A DNA stretch of 64,000 bases from Pseudogemmobacter bohemicus (GTDB taxonomy: Bacteria; Pseudomonadota; Alphaproteobacteria; Rhodobacterales; Rhodobacteraceae). Positions 53,888 to 61,341 of the stretch are shown piece after piece. The notes under the pieces were generated by a model. It did no database searches. It was not told the DNA's origin and saw nothing but the letters and a program-made list of their open reading frames with translations. Within the stretch, counting starts at the first letter, position 1. Each line of letters opens with the position of its first letter. Made by a program: the position numbers and the translations under genes. Location: assembly GCF_003290025.1 (NCBI RefSeq), contig NZ_QNHG01000002.1:167122-231121 (forward strand), written 5' to 3'.

Positions 53888-54480
53888 TGCCCTTGCCGCA
53901 GCTTGAGGTCTTCGAGGCCGCGCGCAACCCCGGCCGGGATGTGGTCGTTACCGATACGGCCTCGGTCGAAGAGAACCGCGCCGCCGCCTGGGAACAGGGT
54001 TACCGCGCCGGCTGGGATGATTGCGAGGCAGCCCATACCAGGAATGGCGAACAGGTCCGGGCCGAGCTGGAGCGGAATCTGATGGTGCTGGCCTTCACCT
54101 GGCAGGAGGCGCGCGCGCATATTCTGGGCGCGATGGAGCCGCTGCTGCAGGAGATCGTGAACCGCCTCCTGCCCGATATGGCGCGCGAGGCGCTCGGACC
54201 CGTTCTCGTCGAACAGATGATGCCGGTGATGGAGGCTGCGGCCGAACAGCCGGCCAGCCTGACACTACATCCCTCGGCCCGCCCCCAGGTCGAGGCGCTT
54301 TTGTCCCGGACCCCGGGCCTTTTGTTCGAGATTTCCGAAGACAGCGGCCTCGGCGAGGCGCAGGTCTTCCTCAGGCTCGGCCCGCGAGAGATCAGCATCG
54401 ATCTCACCCGTGTCACGAATACCATCATCAGGTCCGTTCAGGACTTTTTCACCCTGTCGCAGGAGAACCCCGATGGATGA
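53887..54480 (+). CDS. fliH: FliH-like flagellar export ATPase regulator
   Basis: 197 residues. Typical FliH elements: a Gly/Ala-rich helix (NRAAAWEQGYRAGWDDCEAAH), central coiled coil and C-terminal EIVNRLLPDMAREALGPVLVEQM with a Pro-containing globular end. It would regulate the FliI ATPase, whose gene is not in the window. The ATG at 53887 shares bases with the fliF stop (TGATG), and the gene overlaps fliN by eight bases. The sequence is divergent, so the family assignment is moderate. Confidence 0.72.
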   Translation: MPLPQLEVFEAARNPGRDVVVTDTASVEENRAAAWEQGYRAGWDDCEAAHTRNGEQVRAELERNLMVLAFTWQEARAHILGAMEPLLQEIVNRLLPDMAREALGPVLVEQMMPVMEAAAEQPASLTLHPSARPQVEALLSRTPGLLFEISEDSGLGEAQVFLRLGPREISIDLTRVTNTIIRSVQDFFTLSQENPDG

Positions 54481-54742
54481 ACTCGCAAGCTCCAGCCCCT
54501 TCGCCCAGGTCCCGATCGAGATCACCATCTCGGTGGGTCGCGCCCGGCCGAAAGTGCAGGAACTTCTCCGGCTCGGCAAGGATACGGTCCTGGCGCTGGA
54601 TCGCCGCGTTGATGATCCGGTGGAACTCTATGTCGGCGACCGGCTGATTGCGCGCGGCGAACTGACCGAACTGGAAGGGGACAAGGCCGGCCAGCTGGCC
54701 GTACGCCTGACCGAGGTTGCCAATCTCAAGAGCGGATTGTGA
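54473..54742 (+). CDS. fliN: Flagellar motor switch protein FliN
   Basis: 89 residues, the length of the SpoA/FliN domain alone. VPIEITISVGRARPKVQELL, DTVLALDRRVDDPVELYVGDRLIARGEL and LAVRLTEV match FliN, a C-ring subunit binding FliH and FliM. The ATG at 54473 overlaps the end of fliH, and its stop shares GTGA with fliP. FliM and FliG genes are absent from the window. Confidence 0.93.
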   Translation: MDELASSSPFAQVPIEITISVGRARPKVQELLRLGKDTVLALDRRVDDPVELYVGDRLIARGELTELEGDKAGQLAVRLTEVANLKSGL

Positions 54743-55497
54743 ACGCATTTCTCCCGATCCCCGCCTGGAAATGGGCCACTCTGACCTGCACCTTGTTGTT
54801 GATCCTGCTGCTCTCCGGCCTGCCGGCGCTGGCTCAGGAAATCACGCTGGATCTGGGTGGCGAGGAGACGCTTGCCTCTCGCTCGGTCCAGCTGCTGCTG
54901 ATGATCACCGTGCTGTCGATCCTGCCGGGTCTGGCGGTGATGGTCACCTGTTTCCCCTTTATCGTGACGGTTCTGTCGATCCTGCGTCAGGGCCTCGGGC
55001 TGCAACAGGCGCCGCCCAATATGTTGATCATCACACTGGCGATGTTCCTGACCTGGTTCGTGATGGATCCGGTCTTTACCGAGGCCTGGGCGCGCGGCAT
55101 CGGCCCCTTCACCCGCAATGAGATCGACATCCCTACCGCCTTTGCCGAAGCGGCACAGCCGTTCCGCGTCTTCATGGCGGCGCGGATGGACCCGGAGACC
55201 TTCGCCCGCCTCGATGCACTGCGCCCACGCGCACCGACCGGGATCACAGAGGCGCCGCTTTCTGTTTTGGTGCCCTCATTCCTCTTGTCGGAAATCCAGC
55301 GCGCCTTTGAGATCGGCTTTCTGATTTTCCTCCCCTTTCTCATCATCGACCTTGTCGTGGCGGCGATCCTGATGTCGATGGGGATGATGATGGTGCCGCC
55401 CGCCGTGGTCTCGCTGCCCTTCAAACTGGCCTTTTTCGTGGTGGCTGATGGCTGGAGCCTGCTCGCCCAGGCATTGGTGCGAAGTTACACGCAGTGA
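54739..55497 (+). CDS. fliP: Flagellar export gate protein FliP
   Basis: 252 residues. A signal peptide (TLTCTLLLILLLSGLPALAQE) as in known FliP precursors, then the conserved VTCFPFIVTVLSILRQGLGLQ, PNMLIITLAMFLTWFVMDPV and FLLSEIQRAFEIGFLIFLPFLIIDLVVAAILMS-type membrane helices. It forms the core of the export gate. A GTG start overlaps the fliN stop. Unusually, agmatinase rather than fliQ follows. Confidence 0.95.
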   Translation: MNAFLPIPAWKWATLTCTLLLILLLSGLPALAQEITLDLGGEETLASRSVQLLLMITVLSILPGLAVMVTCFPFIVTVLSILRQGLGLQQAPPNMLIITLAMFLTWFVMDPVFTEAWARGIGPFTRNEIDIPTAFAEAAQPFRVFMAARMDPETFARLDALRPRAPTGITEAPLSVLVPSFLLSEIQRAFEIGFLIFLPFLIIDLVVAAILMSMGMMMVPPAVVSLPFKLAFFVVADGWSLLAQALVRSYTQ

Positions 55498-55554
55498 GGC
55501 GCTTGCAAGGCGCGGGCCGCTATGGCCTCCTGCTGCGAAACAGGGAGCACTGCA

Positions 55555-56517
55555 ATGCCGTTCAACCAGCCGCTTGGCGGCAATGAGATGCCGCGTTTCG
55601 GCGGGCCGGTCACCTTCATGCGCCTGCCGGCCGCCCCAACTGCCGAAGGCCTCGATGTCGCATTTTGCGGCATTCCGATGGATATCGGCACCTCAAACCG
55701 GCCCGGCACCCGTCTGGGGCCGCGCCAGATCCGCGATGAAAGCCGAATGCTGCGCCCGTTTAACATGGCGACCGGGGCCGCACCTTTCGACCATCTGCAA
55801 TGCGCCGATATTGGTGATGTGCCGATCAACACCTTCGATCTGAAGAAGTCGGTCGGCATCATCGAGGCGCATTACGATCAGATCCTCGCAGCCGGTGCGC
55901 TGCCGCTGACCCTGGGGGGCGATCACACGCTGACCTGGCCGATCCTGCGGGCGATCCGCAAGAAACATGGGCCGGTGGCGCTGATCCATGTCGATGCCCA
56001 TGCCGATATCAACGATACGATGTTTGGCGAAAAGGTCGCACATGGCTGCCCCTTCCGCCGCGCCTTCGAGGATGGCTGTCTGCAAAATGACAAGGTCTTC
56101 CAGATCGGTCTGCGCGGCACCGGCTATAGTCCCGATGATTTCGACTGGGGGCGCAAAAATGGCTGGACGGTGATCCAGGCCGAGGAATGCTGGCACAAGT
56201 CGCTGAAACCGCTGATGGCCGGGATCAGGGCACAGATCGGCGATGCGCCGGTTTACCTCTCCTATGACATCGACAGTCTCGACCCCGCTTTCGCGCCCGG
56301 GACCGGCACAGTCGAGCCCGGCGGGCTGACCATCTGGCAGGGGCTGGAGATCGTGCGCGGCTGTGCCGGGCTGAACCTGATCGGCGGGGATCTGGTCGAG
56401 GTTTCGCCGCCTTACGACCCTTCGGGCAATACGGCGCTGATCGGGGCGAACCTGCTTTACGAGATGCTTTGCGTGCTGCCCGGCGTGCCGCAGAACCCGC
56501 CGAAATCGCTGTGTTAG
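55555..56517 (+). CDS. speB: Agmatinase/ureohydrolase family
   Basis: 320 residues. The dimanganese site is complete: LGGDHTLTW, HVDAHADINDT and SYDIDSLDPAFAPGTGT. EC 3.5.3.11 activity would cleave agmatine to putrescine and urea. The start motif MPFNQPLGGNEMPRFGGPVTF and TFMRLP are shared with guanidinobutyrase and guanidinopropionase relatives, so the true substrate is uncertain. ATG at 55555 follows AGGGAG. It stands alone between fliP and the T1SS. Putrescine from this enzyme could feed the carboxyspermidine pathway at 30928-33308. Confidence 0.85.
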   Translation: MPFNQPLGGNEMPRFGGPVTFMRLPAAPTAEGLDVAFCGIPMDIGTSNRPGTRLGPRQIRDESRMLRPFNMATGAAPFDHLQCADIGDVPINTFDLKKSVGIIEAHYDQILAAGALPLTLGGDHTLTWPILRAIRKKHGPVALIHVDAHADINDTMFGEKVAHGCPFRRAFEDGCLQNDKVFQIGLRGTGYSPDDFDWGRKNGWTVIQAEECWHKSLKPLMAGIRAQIGDAPVYLSYDIDSLDPAFAPGTGTVEPGGLTIWQGLEIVRGCAGLNLIGGDLVEVSPPYDPSGNTALIGANLLYEMLCVLPGVPQNPPKSLC

Positions 56518-56523
56518 AGACGA

Positions 56524-56555
56524 ATCGGCCCACGCGAACTCTTGCGCGGGCCGAT
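56524..56555. terminator. Hairpin between convergent agmatinase and T1SS adaptor genes
   Basis: ATCGGCCC-A-CGCG and CGCG-GGCCGAT arms around AACTCTTG, able to act from both directions. There is no strong T-run on either side. Confidence 0.55.
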
Positions 56556-56559
56556 GATC

Positions 56560-57738
56560 TCAGCGCTCGCGCAGCGCTTCGTTCGATTTATAAAGCGGCT
56601 TCAGCAGATAGGTCATCACCGTCTTGGCGCCGGTTTCCAGCTCGACGCTGGCCTGCATGCCCGGGCGGATTTGCAGGTTCTTCTGCCGGTCGGTCAGCTG
56701 CGCCATATCGACCTTGAGCGTCACGATATAATGCGGGTCACCATCCACCGCGCGCGACCGCTCGTCGATAAACGTATCGGCGGATACGAAAGTCACCTCC
56801 CCCTTCAGCGAGCCGTATATCGTGTAATCATAGGCCGAAAGCTTGATCACCGCCGTCTGCCCCTCCCGCACCGAGGCGATATCGCGCGGCCTCACCTTGG
56901 CGTCGATATAGAGTTCTTCGTCCAACGGAATGATCTGGAGGATCTCTTCACCCGGGCGCACAACACCACCGATAGTGGTGATTCCGATCTTGTTCACCAC
57001 ACCTCGCATCGGGGAAACCAGCGTCGTGCGGCCCAGCTGGTCCTGCGCGACTTTCAGTTTCTGCTCCAGCGTCGCCACCTCGGCCAGGGTATCGGAATAT
57101 TCCTTGGCGCGCTCCAGCTCGGTTTTGGTCAGCGTATCAGACAACTGGTTCTCGGCATCGCGATGCGCCTTCTTGGCGCGCGTCACCTCGATGGCGGGCG
57201 CAACCTCCTGGGCCAGCATCCGCTCCATGATATCCAGCTCGCGTTTCGCCTGTTCGAGGATCGCCTCCGCCCCCTCACGCCGCGCGTTGAAATCCTCGAT
57301 CCGCGCTTTCAGCAGCGAGGTTTCAGAGGCCAGAATATCCGGCACCCGCACTGCCAGATCCTCGGGCACGGTGAAAGAGGTCTCGCCGCGCATCTCGGCC
57401 TCGATCCGGGCACGGCGGATCGAAAGACCCGCCAGCTGATCGGTATAATCGTCCACCGCCGCGTGATACTGCGTCGATTGCAGCCGGCCCAGCACCTCGC
57501 CCGGCTCGACCACATCGCCTTCGGCGACGTTCAGCTCGGCGAGAATACCACCTTCGAGGTTCTGGATGATCTGCGGCCGCGAGGAGGACACGACTGTCCC
57601 CTCGGCGCTGACGATCTCATCCAGCCAGGCAAAGGCCGCCCAGGTCAGGAAGACCAGGATCACCGCCCCGATGGCCCAGATCACCAGCGACGGGCTTTTC
57701 GAGCGGCTCTCGAATTCGTCGGACCAAACTGCCGTCAT
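56560..57738 (-). CDS. Type I secretion membrane-fusion protein (HlyD family)
   Basis: 392 residues. N-terminal membrane segment (SLVIWAIGAVILVFLTWAAF), a lipoyl/biotinyl-type half (SAEGTVVSSSRPQIIQNLEGG, EGDVVEPGEVLGRL), long periplasmic coiled coils (~110-260), and the second half (RTTLVSPMRGVVNKIGITTIGGVVRPGEEI, RPGMQASVELETG). It joins the ABC exporter to the outer-membrane channel. The ATG overlaps the ABC gene's stop. In the LapBCE naming it corresponds to LapC. Confidence 0.93.
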   Translation of the reverse strand: MTAVWSDEFESRSKSPSLVIWAIGAVILVFLTWAAFAWLDEIVSAEGTVVSSSRPQIIQNLEGGILAELNVAEGDVVEPGEVLGRLQSTQYHAAVDDYTDQLAGLSIRRARIEAEMRGETSFTVPEDLAVRVPDILASETSLLKARIEDFNARREGAEAILEQAKRELDIMERMLAQEVAPAIEVTRAKKAHRDAENQLSDTLTKTELERAKEYSDTLAEVATLEQKLKVAQDQLGRTTLVSPMRGVVNKIGITTIGGVVRPGEEILQIIPLDEELYIDAKVRPRDIASVREGQTAVIKLSAYDYTIYGSLKGEVTFVSADTFIDERSRAVDGDPHYIVTLKVDMAQLTDRQKNLQIRPGMQASVELETGAKTVMTYLLKPLYKSNEALRER

Positions 57739-59963
57739 GCGCCCGCTCCTGCCAGTTTGACACCCTGGGCTTTCGCCAGATGCGCCAGCACCGCTTCTTT
57801 CGGCCCGTCCACCGCCAGCTTGCCATTTTGCAGGATCAGCGTGCGCTCGGTCAGTTGCAGGATCGGCACCCGGTGGGTCGCGATCACCGCCGTGCGGCCC
57901 GTAAGCCAGCCACCCAGCCGGCTGACCAGCGTGGTTTCCAGCGTCTGATCCAGCGCGGCGGTCGGCTCATCCAGCAGCACGATCTGCGGATCCTGCAGCC
58001 AGAGCCGCGACCAGCCGATCGACTGGCGTTGACCGACGGAAAGCCCCTCGCCGAGTTCGCGGACCTCAAGATCAAGACCCCGCGGATGGTTCCTGACAAA
58101 CGGACCCAGGCCTGCGAAATCCAGCGCCTGCAGCAGGCGGTCGTCATCGCGCTCCAGCTGGTTCATGTTGAGGTTGTCGCGGATGGTGCCCTGGATCAGC
58201 CGCACCTCCTGGCCCAGATAGCCGATGCCCCGGCGCAGGTCGCGCGGATGGATCTGGTTGAGGTCGATCCCGTCGACCAGAACCCGGCCCTGACCAGGCT
58301 CATAAAGCCCGGCCAGAAGCCGCAGGAGCGTTGATTTCCCCGACCCGTTCGAACCCAGAACCGCAACATGCTGGCCCTGCGGGATGGCGACGCCGTTGAT
58401 CTCGACCACCGGGGCGCTTTGCTGGTCATAGCGGAATTCAAGGTTGCGCAGCTCGAAGCTGCCGGCCATGCGGTCGCGGCGCAGATAGCGGCGGCCCTCT
58501 TCTTCGGCCTGACGCGATTCCGCCACCTGTTCCAGCGCTTTCAGCGAGATTTTCACCTGGCTCCAGCGCGCCATCATCGACGAGACCTGCGACAGCGGGC
58601 CAAGGGTGCGGCCGGTCAGGATGCCGGTCGCGATGATGGTGCCGACGGTGAACTGGCCGGCGAAGACAAGGTAGGTGCCGGCGATCACGGTGGCGACATA
58701 GGTGACCTGCTGCACCGCCTGCGACCAGGTCGAGAGGAAGGTGGTCAGCTTGCGCTGCTCGCTGCCCTGGACGGCATTGACGGCAACCAGCTCCGACCAG
58801 ATGCGGTTGAAGCGATCCTCGCCGCGCTGCGTGGTCAGGGTCTCATGCTCGAACACCGCCTCATACAGCAGTTTCGCCTGTTTGATCGAGGCGCCCTGGG
58901 TCTCATCCGCCAGGCGCACCATCTTTTTGCGCATGAGGAAGCCCGGCAGCACCATCAGGATACCGCCCGCCACCACCAGCCAGACCAGATTGCCGGCAAT
59001 GGTCGCCACCAGCGCAAGGAACAGCAGAAGGAAGGGCAGATCGGCCAGCGTGCCGACGGTGGCCGAGGTAAAGAATTCCCGCACCCCGCCGAATTCGCGC
59101 ATCGCGGCAAAAACCTCAGACGGCTTGCGCTCGCCCGGGCCCATTTTCATGCCGAGCAGCTTCTTCATCAGCCGCTTTTGCACCGCGATTTCGACCTTGC
59201 GGCCGGTATTGTCCATCAACAGCGCGCGGGCGACTTTCAGCGTGGCCTCAAGGCAAACCGCCAGCAACACGCCGATCCCCAGCACCCAGAGCGTCGGCTG
59301 CGACTGATAGGGGATGACGCGGTCATAGATCTGCATCGAGAAAAGCGAGATCGCGACGGCGAGAATATTCGCCACCAGCGAGGCGGCAGAGACGTCGCCG
59401 AAGGGACGGCGGAAATGACGGAACTCGCCCCAGAACCAGTGCGGCTTGTTCTTTTGTTCGATATGGCGGCTTTCCAGCTCGGCCAGCGGCGCGCGCGCCT
59501 GAAGGATTCGGCCGGCATAGAGACTGTTCAGATCAGAAAGCAGCAGCTCGGCGCGGTTGTCATGCGCGGTCTTGTCATAGATGGTGACACCATCGCCATC
59601 GGTGCCCAGCACCAGCACGACCTGGCCATTGGTGGTCTCGACCAAGGCCGGCCAGCCATCGGCGGGCAGGGTGACGGCGCGGACGATCCGGGTTGAAAGC
59701 CCGCCCTGGGTCAGGGCCTGGGCCATCTCATCCAGGCCCGGCGCGGTGCCCGAGGCATCAGCGGCAGTCTGGATCCGCTCCAGCAGGTCAGGGACCGACA
59801 GTTCAGACCCGATCAGCCCGGCATAGACCGAGGCGAGCGTGGCGCGGTTCTTTGCGCGATTGGTGAAACGCTGGCTGGCCGGTTTCGCGGCGATCACCGG
59901 GCGGGCGCCCGGCGCCACCTGGCCTGCATTCATATCGAAAGCGATAACGCGGTTCTCGGTCAC
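57735..59963 (-). CDS. Type I secretion ABC transporter/permease (LapB-like)
   Basis: 742 residues. An N-terminal C39-like peptidase-like domain lacks an obvious catalytic Cys (~40-170), as in LapB, so it likely positions the substrate. Membrane domain from ~195 to ~470. The ATPase has Walker A GSNGSGKSTLLR, signature EGLSVGQRQS, with Val for the usual second Gly, Walker B IVLLDEPTAALD and switch His in IATHRVP. It secretes the repeat adhesin encoded upstream. Overlaps the MFP gene downstream and the TolC-like gene upstream. Confidence 0.93.
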   Translation of the reverse strand: MTENRVIAFDMNAGQVAPGARPVIAAKPASQRFTNRAKNRATLASVYAGLIGSELSVPDLLERIQTAADASGTAPGLDEMAQALTQGGLSTRIVRAVTLPADGWPALVETTNGQVVLVLGTDGDGVTIYDKTAHDNRAELLLSDLNSLYAGRILQARAPLAELESRHIEQKNKPHWFWGEFRHFRRPFGDVSAASLVANILAVAISLFSMQIYDRVIPYQSQPTLWVLGIGVLLAVCLEATLKVARALLMDNTGRKVEIAVQKRLMKKLLGMKMGPGERKPSEVFAAMREFGGVREFFTSATVGTLADLPFLLLFLALVATIAGNLVWLVVAGGILMVLPGFLMRKKMVRLADETQGASIKQAKLLYEAVFEHETLTTQRGEDRFNRIWSELVAVNAVQGSEQRKLTTFLSTWSQAVQQVTYVATVIAGTYLVFAGQFTVGTIIATGILTGRTLGPLSQVSSMMARWSQVKISLKALEQVAESRQAEEEGRRYLRRDRMAGSFELRNLEFRYDQQSAPVVEINGVAIPQGQHVAVLGSNGSGKSTLLRLLAGLYEPGQGRVLVDGIDLNQIHPRDLRRGIGYLGQEVRLIQGTIRDNLNMNQLERDDDRLLQALDFAGLGPFVRNHPRGLDLEVRELGEGLSVGQRQSIGWSRLWLQDPQIVLLDEPTAALDQTLETTLVSRLGGWLTGRTAVIATHRVPILQLTERTLILQNGKLAVDGPKEAVLAHLAKAQGVKLAGAGA

Positions 59964-61309
59964 ATTGCGCCTCCATCTACCAATACGCCGCGCATCAGCG
60001 CGATATCCAGCCGCGCCAGCGCGATCTGGTATTTCAGAGAAGCATGGTCACGCTTCATCGAGGTCAGGGTCTCGAACTGGCCGGTCAGCTCGATCAGGCT
60101 GCGGCGGCCGGCCTTATACTGTTCGGTATAAAGACCCATATTGCCTTCCATCTGGGCGATCACCGCGCCATCGGCCTGCTCGCGCAAAGCCAGCGTGTTG
60201 ATCTCCTGGGTCAGCGAGACGAGCTTGCGATCCGCATCGCGGCCGGCCTCGTCAACCTTGCGGCGGGTCACTTCCAGCGCCTCGTCCAGCGCGGCCATAT
60301 TATCGGCGCGCCCGAAGCCGAGAATGTCGCCATCCAGCGACAGCCCGCCGTCGATGCTGCCATCCTTGCCGACCGAGGCACCCGCCCCGATCCCGGCCAG
60401 CAGACCGGATTTCGCCACCGCAACCTCGGCCATGGTGCGCGTGGCCTCGCCTTTGGCATAGGTCACGGTCAGCGGCTCGGGCGTGCCATTGTCAGGGGGC
60501 AGCGATGTCAGACCGCGCTCGGCCTCCATCGGGCGACCGGCAAGGGATGCAAGCTCGGCCCAGGCGCTTTTCTCGCCCTGCTGATACGAGAGCAGCGTCG
60601 CCTCGATTTCAGAGCGGCGCTGGCTGACCAGCCGGTATTCCGACCCGTCCGACAACCCGCCACTGACGCGGATCTTCGTGACGCGCTCGAACTCCGCCAT
60701 CTGGGTCAGCGCAGCTTCGGTGATCTTTGCCAGTTCGGCGGCGCGCTGCGCCTCGATATACAGTTTCAGCCCGTCATAGACCTTTTTGTTCAGGTCCTGG
60801 ACAAGGCCGATCGCCGCCAGCTCGACATCGGCCGCCGCGAAATCACGCTCAGCCTGGCGCCGGCCACGGTCAAAGATCGCGGTATCCAGCACAAGGCTGG
60901 CTGCAATCGACGACAGCGAGCTGAGACTGACATCCGGCCCCAGTTTCGGCAGCCAGTTTTTCGATCTTGCCCGCGCGGTCAGGCGTTTGACGCGCAGCTG
61001 GGCCTCGGCCGAGGCCTGGCTGCTTTTCAGCACCGCATCTGCAACCCGTCCGAAAGAGCTGTCTTCGGGAAGGATCGACTGCCTGAGTTTCAGCTGGCTG
61101 ATCTTTTCCGAGACGACCTCGCCCTTCTTGTCGAGATGGGCGGCGGTTTCTCCGGCAGCGGCCGGATCAGCCGGCGATCCGGAGGACCTGGTTGCCTGGG
61201 GGCCGCCGAAGCAGCCCGCAAGCGCCAGAACCAGAACGCCAGAGATGAGGGGGGCAGCGGCAGAGCGAAATCGCTCTGCCTGGCCTGCCTTGCAGGTACG
61301 GGCTTGCAT
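59960..61309 (-). CDS. TolC-family outer-membrane lipoprotein of the type I system (LapE-like)
   Basis: 449 residues. A lipobox ends a hydrophobic leader (VLVLALAGC, Cys33). Two TolC-type repeats are suggested by VYDGLKLYIEAQRAAELAKI, KYQIALARLDIALMRG and SGGLSDGSEYRLVSQRRSEIEATLL. It forms the outer-membrane duct. The ATG at 61309 is 32 bases from the adhesin stop; a strong hairpin (61259-61280) is embedded early in this gene. Stop and ABC start overlap. Confidence 0.88.
   Translation of the reverse strand: MQARTCKAGQAERFRSAAAPLISGVLVLALAGCFGGPQATRSSGSPADPAAAGETAAHLDKKGEVVSEKISQLKLRQSILPEDSSFGRVADAVLKSSQASAEAQLRVKRLTARARSKNWLPKLGPDVSLSSLSSIAASLVLDTAIFDRGRRQAERDFAAADVELAAIGLVQDLNKKVYDGLKLYIEAQRAAELAKITEAALTQMAEFERVTKIRVSGGLSDGSEYRLVSQRRSEIEATLLSYQQGEKSAWAELASLAGRPMEAERGLTSLPPDNGTPEPLTVTYAKGEATRTMAEVAVAKSGLLAGIGAGASVGKDGSIDGGLSLDGDILGFGRADNMAALDEALEVTRRKVDEAGRDADRKLVSLTQEINTLALREQADGAVIAQMEGNMGLYTEQYKAGRRSLIELTGQFETLTSMKRDHASLKYQIALARLDIALMRGVLVDGGAM
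61259..61280. repeat. Perfect inverted repeat near the 5' end of the TolC-like gene
   Basis: GGCAGAGCGA-AA-TCGCTCTGCC, a 10-base-pair stem with two unpaired central bases, 30-50 bases into the coding sequence. It may dampen expression of the secretion genes relative to the adhesin. Confidence 0.7.
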
Positions 61310-61341
61310 GGCCGGTTCTCCGGGTGGTTTCCGGGACTGGA

